Below are positions 1-12,926 of a DNA stretch of 64,000 nt, piece after piece. The translations under genes and the position numbers were made by a program. Source of the DNA: Lithospermum erythrorhizon. Lineage: Eukaryota > Streptophyta > Magnoliopsida > Boraginales > Boraginaceae. The notes under the pieces were generated by a model. That model was not told the DNA's origin. It worked only from the letters and a program-made list of their open reading frames with translations, and did no database searches. Each line of letters starts with the position of its first letter. Positions within the stretch are counted from its first letter, which is position 1. The stretch spans positions 783,329-847,328 of the forward strand of contig JADFUC010000936.1 of NCBI GenBank assembly GCA_019722365.1, given 5' to 3'.

Positions 1-2260
1 AACTATAGTAATTGTAAAATACTGGCCTCGTTCTCACTTATAATACTATGTATCGCTAGATCTCATGTATAACAGTTAGAATAATATTAATGGTCTATTT
101 ATTATATTATTATATGACTGCTATTATCAAAGTCTAGAAGGTCACACAGATACATTGACTTTGAGTTATATTTCATGTCGAATTAAAACAATACCGCTAA
201 ATCGGTAGCTTGATCAGAATTAACGAATATTTTCAATCGGAAATTTTACATTGATAATGTAAATATAAATTGATAAACTGCATTAATTAACCAGCTGCTT
301 TAATTAATCATCGTTAGTTGAGCTTGTTAATAACTTGTTAGTAACTCGTTATTGACTTGTTAATTACTTGATAACGGCTTGCTAGTATTTAATCAATTGC
401 TAAATTAATTAAATAGAACAACTCATTAGTGACTTAACGGTTTAATTACTAAACGAGTCAACCAATAGCTTAACGGCTGTTTATCGGGTTATTTGATTAG
501 CCTATAAGTGAGCTTATTAGGTTTTCACATCATAAGTTTTTCACAACAAAACTCTAACACACATAAAGCCATACGAATTCTCTTGAAAGAGAGCGGCTGA
601 ATTGGCTCCAAGGCAAAAACCTAGAAGTTTTGTCTTGGATTAATCATCCAATTCTCCATGTGTTCTAGCAGTACTCCAAGTACCGGATTCAAAGATTTCC
701 CGGTGCGCAACCAACTGTAGACATCGTCAATTTGTGATGCTAATGGATTGGAATTCAAATGAGGAGAAGTTGTGAAAGATTTGTTGATAGGCTTTCGCTA
801 GCTGCACTATAAGTGTTTTTGTATTCACATTGTTTATATGAATTGTTAGATTTGAAATATATAATTAAAGTTGATCATGTTCATGTCGGAAATCACGATA
901 ATTGATTCCCTTTTATTGTGCCCGTCATGACAATCATAGACACCATTTTACCGGTCAAGTTAACGCGACACCGAGACTTAGTGTCTTCCTCTTAGTACTG
1001 TGATCTTCACCAGTTTGGCCCTCATGATAATTTAAGGTTATGAGCATTTCTAGATCTACTTATTATCGTTATAATAATAGTAATTGGTCATTTTTTATTA
1101 TTATACAACCATTATTATCTAAGCTTCAAGGTCACACATACAAAATGACGCTGATTATATCATGAAATTAAACTACATTTGCTAAATTGAGAGTTGATTG
1201 TAATCAACGAATATTCTCAATTGGGAATTTTACATTGATAATGTAAAATAGAAATTGAATGAACCCGAATTAATTAATTAGTCAATCAATTAATTCATGG
1301 TTAAGAGCTCTAGTATCTTGTTAGTTACCACAACAACTTGTTATATTTCTGATTTTACTAACGGTTTAATTAAATTTAACGGGTCACCATTAACTATTCG
1401 GTCAGCTTTTTAGGTTTGATATATAATCAAACCTATTAGGTTTTCAAATATAAGTTTTCATTTTCATGAAATGAAAATGAAAAATCCTCCTCCACATTTC
1501 TCCATATGGTTTGAAAGTATCAAGCAGAGAATTGGTACTCTTCTCTTGATTTTTTCTATCCAAATCAACCCATGTTCTAGCAAACACAAATGTGATTCAA
1601 CCTCTCCCGGTGTGTAACCAACTGCAGGCACTACATTTGAAGTGCTCAACGTACGGAATTCAAAGGAGGCTTCGTGGAAAGATTCGGGAGATAGACTTCC
1701 GCCGATCTGTAAGAATTCTTGTATTCATAATTGTTACTATGTGTTTAGATTAATTCTATATCATTTTATGACCGGGATGTATTTAATTGTGTTTATCAAG
1801 CAATGAAATCTCATATTAGATTCCAAAGCCATATGCATATTTGATCACAATTTCAAGTTATGTATACGAATTTCCATTAGTTATATGAAGGCGTGTTTGG
1901 ATTATGTCAAATGTCTGTTTTGGGTGGTGATCATAACGGTTTAATTTGAGAACCTCTTTATAAGCGAGGCTTATTAGGTTTTCAACAAATAACCTAATCA
2001 ATCAAACCCTAGCCTCCAAAAAGATGAAATCGGCTCTCCCTCTCCCTTGAGGAGGCCGCACATCTCATGTGCAAAAACAATAGTTTTTGCTTTAATTTCT
2101 TCGTCCAATCTCTCATGTATTCTAGCAGACCCAAGTACTGGATTCGACCGCCTCCCGTGCGCAAACCAACTTAAGGCATTTCCATTTTATGACGCTAGCA
2201 ATTGGAATCGTTATGCTTCACGAAAAGATTTGTCAGATTATTAATTCCACTACAATCGTA
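1..2260 (+). repeat. Three degenerate tandem LTR-like units (probably Ty1/copia)
   Basis: Three related blocks follow each other at about 186-830, 1168-1740 and 1960-2260. Each contains in the same order a TTATTAGGTTTTCA-like or CTATTAGGTTTTCA-like segment, a TGTTCTAGCA or TATTCTAGCA segment, then a CCCGGTG(C/T)G(C/T)AACCAACT-like segment and a GAAAGATT-type segment. The first two also share a TTTTACATTGATAATGTAAA block. The third unit is shortened by loss of its first half. The layout resembles the R-U5 part of plant copia LTRs from general knowledge, but no polyprotein sequence and no clear terminal TG/CA pair was seen, so the assignment to copia is an inference. Confidence 0.5.
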
Positions 2261-3799
2261 GTGTTCTTATATTTTAATTATATATTATATATTATATAAG
2301 CAAAGGTGTCTTTTGCTTTATAAAGTTCATATAATTTTTCCTTCATTTATCATTCGTGGTAATCGTAATTATCAGTAGCTTCCCAAGATTAACACAACAA
2401 CCACAAAACATGTCCACTCTTGACCTTTGATGATTAATCATGCTTCTCAATTCTCCTTGTTGATATGTGGATAAAGGAGAGCTAGCATTGAAATTTTACA
2501 CAAAACGGTCAGGAAATAAATATAGGAGAACACTTAAAAAAATAAAAAGATGGTCTAAAAATGCTACGCCGAGGGCGGAGCCATCTCTTGACGTCATTAG
2601 AGCTACCTCTGTAATCTCACATACAGACGGTCCTCGATGATGCCCAACGACGGCTGAAGATGTCATGAGTGCTGTAATGCCCGGACCCAAAGTAGGATAT
2701 AATACGATAAGCATTTTGACGGGAACTACCATATCACCAAATGCATCTGTTGGAAGTCTCCTAGCCGAAAGCACGAAATAAGTGACAAAACGATTTAAAA
2801 AATCCAATACACTCAAGTAGATCATTTCATCAAATTTAATAATGCATCACCTCTGTATTCAAAAGGGCGTTACAGAAATTTATGGTGAAAAAATAGCTGG
2901 CTATTCTAATATTCAATATCACAATATGCAAAACATCTCAGAAATGAATCAAACAATTAAGCCTTGAAACGTGTTAGAATAATAAAAAAAATAGTTGGAA
3001 CAATTCAAAAAAAATTGATACGAAATATTGTAGCTCCAGAAACAGGCATAATGTCACAACCTGGATATTAATTAGTCCGTAATATTGTAGCTCCATGCAT
3101 GATATATATGCATGCTGAATATGAAATACGGAGTATATTAAAATGCAAGTACTTAGTATTTTAGTACTATTTAAATTAAATGGTATACACTACATTTGAG
3201 AATATCAGAGTTTACAATGCAAATATTATAACTTAAAATTAGTCAGTGTTTTTGAAATTGAGGATAGAGGGAGTAATATATGTTTAGCAGGATGGACATC
3301 AATATGTTTAATGCTGATTCAATTACCAAAAATCATATTAAATTACTGACAAGAAGATAAATTATAAAAATGAGAGGTTCAAATATTGACAACAACTTTA
3401 AATTTTTAATTTTTAAGGCCCCTTTATTATTTATAAACTCTCAACTTTTTAATATTGATGAATCTACATGACTTTATTTGCTTATTAAATTGTTCATCAT
3501 CTAAATTTTATTTCTTCTACAATTACTAGAATATTTTATTTTTTTATTAAATGTCTATTCAAACTAACATTCAATTCCTATAATTTTTGATTTGCCAAAT
3601 AAAATACTCGAAAAAATTTAATATATATTTCGAATCACTCATTTCAATCGCTTTTAGATCATCCCTGAGGTTTATGTACACTCATGATTAATTAGAACTA
3701 GCCACTACTAGTCTACTACAACTGAGTATATTTTTCAACTTTACACGAGTCTGGATTATTAAAAAGCCGCCACACATGCAGGTGTAGGCATCATGCATG
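2261..3799. other. AT-rich intergenic stretch, no gene seen
   Basis: The stretch is AT-rich. A minus-strand open frame of about 110 codons lies at 2496-2825 but resembles no family I recognise. Short 'gagggagtaat' (about 3265) and 'acggagtat' (about 3127) strings look like worn ends of small transposable elements. Nothing else is supportable. Confidence 0.5.
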
Positions 3800-4625
3800 A
3801 CATCTAGGAAACATACGGACAATTCAAATTTAAATTAAATTCAACAAAATTGAGATTAGAGTTACATCTCTCTTTAAAATCCCGACTTCATCTTTCTTTC
3901 AACAAAAAATCATTATCGTAATGTAATAACTACCATTTTGATAATTGTTCTTACCGTTTTCTTGTTCTTTATTTGATTTTAATTTTTCTTACACATTTTT
4001 TGTGTAATTTTCTTTACTCATTTTGTGTAATATTTTTTTCCGTTCTTTAATAAGTTTGATATTTGTTATATGGTTTCATCACGCATCCAATTGAACAATA
4101 GTTTATGAATATAATTTATCTCACTATGTAACCGATACTTTATTTACTCGCTCGAAAGTGGTTGAAGGATTAATCCGGATTAAAGATGTTCAACCATCGA
4201 AGACAAGTAAGACTTGAAGACATGTGCTTAATTGGATCAATAGGGTTATGTTCTTACAATCCAATCATGTTCGATTTGTAATGTATGATATTTATAATTT
4301 GGTTAGTTACGTTATTTTTGAAAAATGACTTCAATCATTTGATGTGTGTATGTCTTCTCAAATTCAATTGTATTTATTGTGCTTTTATAGTCTATGAATG
4401 AATATATCAATCATGGATTTAAATAGAAAAAAAACAACAACTGAGATTACGATCATGGATATTTATCTTTATAAATGATAAATATAATGCTTAAGAGAAT
4501 TTAAGTTATCGCAATCGAAATTGGAAAACGACCCTATAGCTATACAATTCAATCTTTACTCCATGATGCTTCTTGGAGTGGAAATAGTATACAGCAAAGT
4601 CAGTTCTCGACCATTGAGTACTGAC

Positions 4626-4633
4626 TATATATA
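4626..4633 (+). promoter_or_regulatory. TATA box candidate of OMT copy 1
   Basis: TATATATA lies about 90 bases upstream of the ATG at 4719, a usual distance for a plant TATA box plus a short leader. The region just upstream (about 4540-4610) is also found upstream of OMT copy 2 (about 11860-11930), so this is probably the ancestral OMT promoter. Copy 2 lost its own through insertion and truncation. Confidence 0.45.
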
Positions 4634-4718
4634 TTCCTAATACTTATTGTAATGAAGTACACAAATTATTTCCTCATATAATATAAAAAAACACTCAAAT
4701 TTCCAAAACGATCTCAAG

Positions 4719-5866
4719 ATGGCTTTCACTAATGGTAATAAACAAATTATTGGTGATGAGCTTCTTAATGCTCAGACTTTCATATGGAAACACATGTTAA
4801 ACTTCATTAACTCGTTTTCACTCAAATGTGCTCTTCAATTAGGCATTCCTGATGTTATTCACAAACATGACAACCCAATGCCTTTGGCTGTTCTTGTTGA
4901 AGCTCTCGCTATCAACAAGACGAAAGCGGATAGTCTCCATCACCTAATGCGATTACTAGTCCATTCGGGATTCTTTATCGAGATGCCAGAGGGCTATGTT
5001 CTTACCCCTGCATCTCATCTCCTTCTTAAGGACAATCCATTCAGTATTTCACCACCATATCGAAACCATACTTGATCCAACCATCACTCAGCCTTGGAAT
5101 CAATTTACAATTGTCTAAACTGATGGCCATGCTTCACTATTTGAGAGAGCTTTCATGGGAGTCCACTCTGGCAAAATGCTAGCAAAGATCAAGAGTTTCT
5201 AACTATTGCTTAACGAAGCTATGGCTTCCGATTCTAGGTTGATGTCTAGTTTGGTTATTAGTGAATGCAAAGAAGTTTTTGAGGGGGTGGATTCATTAGT
5301 AGATATTGCTGGTGGGACTGGGACTATGGCTAAGGGAATTGCTAAAGCCTTCCCAAACATGTCTTGCATTGTTCTTGATCTCCCTCATGTAATTGAGGGG
5401 CTAAAAGGAAGTAACAATCTTTCTTTTGTTGCTGGAGACATGTTTGCACCCTTGCCTACAACAAATGCAATTTTACTTAAGGTAAGCATGTGACATCTTC
5501 ATTAGTCTATCGCTGGTTGTTAGTGTTTTGAATTTTGATAGTTAAACATTATTTGTGATTTATTGAATTTTGCAGTGGATATTGCATGACTGGAATGATG
5601 ATAAATGTGTCGAGATTCTCAAGAGGTGTAAAGAAGCACTAACAAGTAAAGGCAAAGTTATAATTATTGATATGGTGGTCGATCAAGAGACAAAATTGGA
5701 TGAGGTGGAAACACAACTATTCTATGATATGCATCTGATGATGCTAAATAATGGAAAGGAGAGAAATGAAAAAGAATGGGCAAAACTCTTCTTCGACGCT
5801 GGCTTCACATACTATAAGATAACTCACAAACTAGGAGTGAGATCCATGATTGAAGTTTATCTCTGA
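4719..5866 (+). pseudogene. O-methyltransferase copy 1 (COMT-type plant OMT), frame-disrupted
   Basis: The product would be a SAM-dependent small-molecule O-methyltransferase of the plant COMT/isoflavone-OMT type (cytosolic, methylating phenolic hydroxyls); the substrate cannot be told. Exon 1 starts at ATG 4719 and encodes an intact dimerisation domain of about 110 residues (including LNFINSFSLKCALQLGIPDV). Compared with copy 2 there is one extra base at about 5050-5065, which throws translation into TGA at 5073, and further small indels with stops follow to about 5205. The frame then resumes with the SAM site (VDIAGGTGTMA; the usual motif has G where this has A) and ends with donor GTAAGC at 5482. 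The intron is 5482-5575. Exon 2, 5576-5866, carries the catalytic WILHDW histidine and the family C-terminus. Promoter, intron and stop are retained, so this is a duplicated pseudogene, not a processed one. Confidence 0.88.
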
Positions 5867-5965
5867 TGGGTGATAATGAGTTTACAAATTTGATGATTCT
5901 CAAAGAATTTCATCATTAATAATACAAAATAATGAATAATGGCACATCTTAAATACTCCATCTGA

Positions 5966-6870
5966 ATTATTAGGTATCGGGAGATTGAATTTAGAAAATA
6001 TTAGAAAACATTCAGATGATATAATCTGAAATATTAATACTATAAAATATTATTATTTTTTAAATGTTAGTTTTAAGAAAAACTTGTGTAATAAGTTTAG
6101 TATTTTATATTATTACCATATGAATTTATATTAAATTTATAAATATAATTGTAATTTTATAATTCATATGGTACTCATGTTTAATGAATTCAATACAATT
6201 TATATTTTTCTATTATCCCTACATTATCATGTGCTATATGAGTACCTTACAATTTTAGTGTTTCTGGCAAAGCTTCCAGGTGATTAACACCGTTAGATAG
6301 CCACCCCTGCCAGACCATTTTCATCTGGATTCCAGTCGGCATTTGCAATTCTTTTATTTTTTATCTTCCTTGATATTTTTGTAGTTATTTGTTTAAACGA
6401 CCAACCGATGGTGGTGGTGGGGATAAGGATGATGAGGAGGTAAAAGAACTAAAAGAGGCCATTGTTTGTAGTTGAAGATTGAACCAGGCCAATCCATACA
6501 TTTTCGGGCCTATTGCCAAAATAATAAATCGGACCTCTAATTATAAATAATAAAATTCATGAGACAACTTTAGGGAATAACGGCGGTCCAATACAATTAA
6601 TATCCGAATTTGAAAATTCTTAGAAATAACTTGATACAATTTCTATATTTTTAGGATCAATACTAATACATAGTAATACAATTCGAAAAATTTGGGACCC
6701 CTTAAAATGCATCCTCAAAGATGATCAAGCGACTCGACCATGGCCAAGGGTCGGGCCTGATTGAACGCAGTTGGAGCCTTCATAATCTTAATCTGGGTGG
6801 AATATTTTCCCCGTGTTATTATCCATTGAGGCCCAATGGCGGAGGCGAAAGCGTAGTCCACTCGTGAATA
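5966..6870. repeat. Direct repeat A, candidate LTR flanking the gypsy fragment
   Basis: This block is repeated in the same orientation at about 10216-11300. Shared landmarks in order are ATTAGGTATCG (5968 and 10218), AAATGTTAGTTTTA (6063 and 10300), GCAAAGCTT.CAGGTG.TTAAC (6269 and 10499), a segment around GAATAACG.CGG (6573 and 10811) and GGCCCAATGGCGG (6831 and 11264). Similarity between OMT copy 1 and copy 2 downstream flanks stops at about 5960, right where this repeat begins, which fits an insertion boundary. With gypsy gag-protease-RT remnants between the two blocks, old LTRs are a reasonable reading. No primer binding site or target-site duplication was found. Confidence 0.5.
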
Positions 6871-7139
6871 GGAAGAGTCCGCAATAAACCCGCATGATGT
6901 CTATGCTCACTTTCACCGACAAACCAAGCACTTTGCCACAACCCCGATCTCTCTTCATATTCCCGCCACCAATACGCCAACCTCAAGTCAATGATACAGA
7001 CTTTTGCGCTACCCGCGTATTAACCGTAGGAGTATTAATTTTAATAATCTCCCTTCTCGCCTCATCTCGAATGTACACACACCGCCATTCATCCTCTCAA
7101 GGCTCCACTCATCAACCGTGAAATCTGATCCGACTCCAT

Positions 7140-9700
7140 TTCTCACATTTGGAATTGCACTTTCACCAACCGTAACTCACATTTGGTTCTGGCATACAAC
7201 CGTGCCGTCTCGCGTCCCCAAAATGCCTCATGCTCCCTCCCTCCCCCTCGAATATATCGAATATCATCAATGAATACCACCACAAACTCATTCAAATACT
7301 CCCGAAATACCCGGTTCATCAAATCCATAAAGGCCGCCGGTGCATTCGTCAACCAAATGGCATCACTATAAACTCATAATGCCCATAACGAGATCAGAAA
7401 GCCGATTGAATATCCTCCTCCGATTCTCAACCCATGACAACCGTATCGCAAATCAATCTTCGAGAACACTCGCACTCTTCACTGATCAAACAAATCGCCA
7501 ATTTCGCAACGGGTATCGGTTCTTACGAGTCACTTTATTCGCCGCCTATAGTCAATGTTCTCATCGAACCATCCTTCTTTTTCACAACAACACCGGGGCG
7601 CACCCCACGGAGATACACTCGGTCTGATGAATCCCTTGTCCAATAACTCCTGTGAATCGGTCCGCACTGCAACTCGGCTGGAGCCATCCGGTACGGTGGA
7701 AGAGAAATTGGTGCCGTACCGGGAATAACCTCAATAGCAAATTCAATCTCCCTCTCTGGTGGCAACCCCGGTAAGTCCTCAGGAAAAACATCCTTGAACT
7801 CTCTAACAACCCGCACATCTTCTAATTTGCCTCTTCTACCAAATCGCCACATACCCCAAGAACCCACACCCTTCCAATCAATCTCCTAGCCTCAAGTGCT
7901 TACAAAACTCAAGGGGGCAAAATCTTTTCTGCTCTCCCACACAAATCGGATATCTGGTCTCCCCGAACCCACAAAAGTAATCTCCTTCCGATGGCAATCA
8001 ATAACGGTACGATGTTTCAACCAATCCATACCTATATAAGGTCAAAATCGAAGCTCAAAAAGGGAAGTAAATCAATGCATAACAATCGACCACCAACAAC
8101 TGTGACGCTTCTATATACCAATCTAACCATAACCCACCTCCCCTATAAAGTATAAGTAATCTCCAAAATGAACAGCAAAGGTACACAACATACGTATAAA
8201 GGTGAACAAAACCTTTAAACAAAAGAATGCGTAGCCCCGTAATCAAACAACACCTTGGCCTCAATATCATACGAAATAATGTATCTTCACCACTGGAGGT
8301 ATCCCGTGCCTCCCTCTCGGACAAGAACGGGCGTGAACTGCCTCGACTGCCTCCGTCAGCCGCCACCCACCTGCACTCCTCTCTGAGGTCCTACAGCTCA
8401 GATCCCCGCCTCCACGGCCACCGAATCGACCACCACGACTTCCTCGGGAGCAACCGCCTCGACAGTCGAACGGAAGCCGAATGCATAGCACCTCTCTAAT
8501 AAACCGGGACAAATCCTTCGCCAAATGTCCCGGCTGTCAGTATCGATAAACATATGACCACCCTCACCCGGTAACTCGCTGCATGTGCCCAATCCCGACC
8601 AACGGTAACAACGACACCGCCTGAACTCCCCGTAGACTACTCTTAACCCCGCCAGACCAGAAGCGCCACCAGTAGGGGCGAGCAAAGTGAAATAACTCGG
8701 GCGAACTGTCGGAGCACCCAAGTGATCGCCTGTGACGACTGCTGGTCCGTCCCTCCTCTCAACTCTAGAGCTAGAAGGCCTACCGGAAAAGAAAGTCTCA
8801 GGTCGACTCCTCCTCGATCCACTCGCCTCTGGCTTTGCTAACTCCATTTCCATCTTCGTGGCTGCATTCTTCGCCAAAGATGGAAACTAGTAAAACCATC
8901 GACAGATCCGTGACGATTCCCCACGCCAATCCATCTCGAACTCACATCCTTCTTCGCCTGCACGATAAACATCGAGTTAGCTTGGTGACAAATTATCGAA
9001 CCGCCTCTGCATCTCCACCCACTCAAACCCCGTGTCAACGAACGCCTCTCCAACGCCACGTGGCCCCAATAATTTGAAGAGCTCAACAAATCGCTTCCTG
9101 TGAAATACATGAATCCTCCCATCTCGCAATGATGCACTCAAGTTTCCACCAACACGGCACCCTAAATAAGTCTATAAGTAGCAACTTCACTCATCTCGCC
9201 CACAACTCCCATCGGCTCAAAGCATGGACTTCATATCCCGATGAACTAATAGCCTCAAGCCTGCGAACCCCTCGCAACTCCTTCAAGGATCCCTATTCAA
9301 AACCGATCAAACAACTCGGCCTCGAATTCTGACTCTGCTCACACTCTCACGGTGTCTACCTCAACCTCCCTCAACATGCTTAGAAAGATTGCACCTCCGG
9401 ACTCTGGGCCGTCCACGCTTGTACCCACGACGCTATACCCCCCTACCACTGCCTCCTCTGTGGCCTACCCCCGCACCTCTCGCCTACCTCGCCCCACGCA
9501 CTGCCAGACTCTCACGCCTACGCAACAAAGAAAAAACCTGGGGATTTTTACAAAAGACACCACTGCAACGACTCAAGGAAAAACAAGTCGATACACAAAC
9601 CACGTATAACCCAAGTAATCTAAACCCAAGCCTCCTCGATACCTCAAAATCATCTCCGCCTGCGCCTAGCCGCCTGAAAGTAGAAATATTAAAATCCTAA
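7140..9700 (-). mobile_element. Decayed Ty3/gypsy retrotransposon internal region (gag, protease, RT)
   Basis: Read on the minus strand, domains occur in retrotransposon order. A degenerate gag part with remains of a zinc knuckle (a GHMQR-type stretch around 8590-8620) comes first. A retropepsin-type protease core follows at about 8218-8265 (VLFDYGATHSF, with DYG where DSG or DTG is usual). Then comes the RT lead-in at about 7680-7820 ([18 protein letters not shown] and [11 protein letters not shown]), and the RT catalytic region at about 7255-7350 (MTNAPAAFMDLMNRVF and FVVVFIDDI). These strings are typical of plant chromovirus-type gypsy elements. Many stops and shifts interrupt the frames. 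RNase H and integrase, expected at coordinates below 7140, were not found, so the element is truncated as well as decayed. Confidence 0.85.
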
Positions 9701-10215
9701 CACCGTAGCCACCAAACCGATTGACGACTTGGCTTAAAACACAGCTGCTTCATCCAAAACGCGATCACAATTAAGCTTTCCCAAATCAAAACAAGCAAAT
9801 TTATAATCCATCACCGATATCGAACGACCAACCCATAAATATATACAATAACATATCCCAAAATAAAGTAACGCCCAGTTACTGAAAGACGACACATACC
9901 GTATCCTAATACAAACGACAACAAATGACCAGCCGCTTAAAGTTTCAAAATAAATACAACCAAACAGCTTGACAACACATCAAAATCGACCGCCAGGATC
10001 CTCTCGCCACCCGATGCTCACCTAGCCACCGAACAAAACTTCTCAAATGTGCTCCTCTCGCTCAACTCGCCGCCAACTCCGGCACAAACGAATGCCGCCC
10101 AATGCTAAAAAGGTGTGTGCTCGGCTTAGTGAAACTTAACATTGTAAGCGAACTCACCATACCTGAATCTAGACAAGAAATATAACGATAGCCACACATG
10201 AATTAAATAATATAT

Positions 10216-11300
10216 ATTAGGTATCGCATGAAAATTGAAAATATTAAAAGATATTCAGATATAATCTGAGATATTAATACTATAAACTATTATTGATATT
10301 TAAATGTTAGTTTTATTAAGAACTTGTGTAACAAGTTTTGTATTTTATATTATTATCATAAGAATTTCACATTAAATTCCATAAGATAATCGAGCTATAT
10401 ACGGTACTGTGATATTTAATCAATTTAGTACACTATATTTCTTTTATTCAAATTTTACTGCGGTAATGAGAGCATCTGTACTATCTCTAGTGTTTATTGC
10501 AAAGCTTTCAGGTGGTTAACATCAAGCATAGCTATCCTGGGCTGATCATTAATATTTTTTATTTGAGGCTTTTTGAAGTTGTTTTGCCCAACGACTTCCA
10601 ACCACTAAAATAAAGGCGGTGGTTGGTAAATACGAGACGGTGAGTAGAGCCAAAAGAGAAAGTTATCGTTTTAAGGCAGATCGAATCAGACCGCTTCATA
10701 CATTTCTGACTTCTTAGAAATATTTTAAATGGAACCCTTAATTAAATAATAAATTTTAAAATTCTATTAACTCATTACTAGTAGAACTTCATATGTAAAG
10801 ACAAATTTTAGGAATAACGACGGCTCAACACAATTAATATCTGAATTTTTTGAAAACTTTAAGGAATAACTTAAAACAATTTCTGCATTTTTAAGATCAA
10901 TATCACATATAGACTAATACATAGTAATTCAATAAGGGGCGGAGCTTTTTGAGGGTCAAAGTAGGTCTCGGCTCGTCCCGATATTTTTAAAATGTTAATT
11001 TTATCTTTAATTTTTTTAAATGTGACATATTTCATTAAAATTGTGTGTTTCATATTATTTTACCCACTCTCATTTAAAATCTCAATTTTTTTTTTATATA
11101 CTATTCACCACGTATCATGTAGCTCCGCCCCTAAATTCAATCATGAAATTTTCGTGTGCCCCTGCTGGTACTCTCGACCACGCCAAGTGCCGGGCTTGGA
11201 CTGAACGCAAAGTGCAGCTCATAATCTTATGGTGGAAATAATTTCCCACTGTTATTCAGTGATGGCCCAATGGCGGCGGAGGTGAGGCGTTGTCATGTGT
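10216..11300. repeat. Direct repeat B, candidate second LTR
   Basis: This is the partner of the 5966-6870 block, in the same orientation and diverged by scattered substitutions and indels (estimated by eye). It is longer because of an AT-rich segment around 10930-11150 that is missing from the left copy. If the pair are LTRs of the antisense gypsy element, this one would be its 5' LTR. The 10130-10215 segment, where a primer binding site would be expected, contains no tRNA-complementary string I recognise. Confidence 0.5.
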
Positions 11301-11464
11301 CGTTCACTTAATTTCTTGTTTAAATTGGGGTATTGTGGGTGGGCCGGGGAAGATGGAGGATACTCTCTTGAGGATAAAACGGGAATTTCATGTGTTAAAA
11401 TGTGAACTATTAAATATTTAAAAGGTTAAAATTTGAAAATCTTTTACGGATTGAATAGAGTATA

Positions 11465-11940
11465 TAATACATATAGAGCAATTCAAATTTAAATTAAATT
11501 CAGCAACAATTGAGATTACAACCAGAGATTAGAAAGCATTTAAACCGGGCTATACTAATGGGCCTCGGCGCCCCTCTCCAAATTCCACGGCCGACGAATC
11601 AAGCAACGCTTCAACTCAAGAAGTGGTGAGTAGCTGTTTTAAACCACTTCAATACGGATCCTACTACTCGCGGCCGAACCCATACGCATGGTATCTGGCG
11701 TCACTGCACTTCAAAGACTTTCATTTCTTATCAATCGAGTTACGCCCGAAAAGCACACAAGAGATTTATGTCTCTACAAATGATGAATATAATGTCTAAA
11801 CGATTATCAGTTTTAGTCTCTACTCCATGATGGGAATTTAATGCAATAAAAAAACACCCCGATAATTCAATTTTTACTCCATGATGTTTCTTGCAATGGA
11901 AATAGCAAAACTGAAACATCTCCAGCAAAACAAGAAACAA
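11465..11940 (+). repeat. Duplicated OMT upstream region (5' flank of copy 2)
   Basis: The segment GCAATTCAAATTTAAATTAA at about 11478 matches 3819-3845 upstream of OMT copy 1. TTTTTACTCCATGATGTTTC at about 11870 matches about 4554-4575. The duplication unit therefore included the promoter-side flank. About 1.3 kb of unrelated sequence now separates this flank from the coding remains of copy 2. Confidence 0.6.
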
Positions 11941-12611
11941 AAGGTTATATTGAGACAATGTTGAACAATAATATATGCAAAATAAACTGAGTAATATATC
12001 ACTCTCTATGACACCAAAAACAAAAAGAGTAATTCCATTATGACACCATTAAAATGTATATCCGTCATTATTGCATCTATAATATACGTATAAATAATTT
12101 TTTTTATATAACTACTCATTTTTATTCATAAATGGGCCCTGGCTTTTAAACGTGATTGGGAGGAAAATGAAATATATACTCCAAAGTGTGGATTAATAAA
12201 TACGGAGTAATAAAAAACGAAACGGGTACTATATTGCTTTAAATTTTGTATCATTATATTATCTGCATGTCAAATTAGTGGATATCGTCAACACAATACT
12301 TAGTTACCTGAACGGATCTGATGAGACATTTTCCAGCCACGGGTTTGTCAGGAGGCCAGTTTTGAGTAATCTCGCCTAATTATCCGAACTTTTAGATATC
12401 TTGTACCTCGGGTTAAGATGGTTCATTGAGGTAGCTCTCAAGAAAAGTCCTGCCCGCCAATAATGCGATCACTAGATAGTGTGTATTGGGTCCACGTTAT
12501 CTCTCGAAAGTATGGCCACCTACGACCACGCATTAATCTCGACGATCAACTTGTAACTTATGTTATTTGAAAGTGGATAATAGATAATGGGATAAAAAAG
12601 CCGCATTACCT

Positions 12612-12926
12612 TTAACAAGCTGAACGTGTATTTATAGAGGATTGCAAAGTCTCTCTCCAATACCCAACCGTTGAACGAATGACACAAGGCCTAATAAAGT
12701 ATACCCCAAAAGGGGACTTTACCCAGTTCTCCAGCATCAATAAAAACCACCAACGTGCAATAAGAGACAAACGCAGAGATTTGGACCAATCATCATAATT
12801 ATTTCCATTAAATATAACAGTACTGATAAGATTTCCTGGATTATCATTGGAGCTTAAATAGAACGGGGAGTTATGATCAATTTTCGGGGGTTCAAAGGTG
12901 CAAGGGGTGCGGCTTCCACCACCCAA
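12612..12926 (-). mobile_element. Ty1/copia gag N-terminal fragment
   Basis: A minus-strand frame contains the plant copia gag signature: a short N-terminal segment with SPFYLSSNDNPGNLIS, followed by FNGNNYDDWSKSLRLSLIAR. This is the domain annotated as copia-type gag (UBN2/gag_3 families). It breaks off soon afterwards and has no pol beside it. It lies in the sequence that replaced the promoter and first codons of OMT copy 2. Confidence 0.75.

Noticed and set aside
2496..2825. Minus-strand open frame of about 110 codons
   Set aside because: It resembles no known protein, and the surrounding sequence shows no promoter, splice or homology support.
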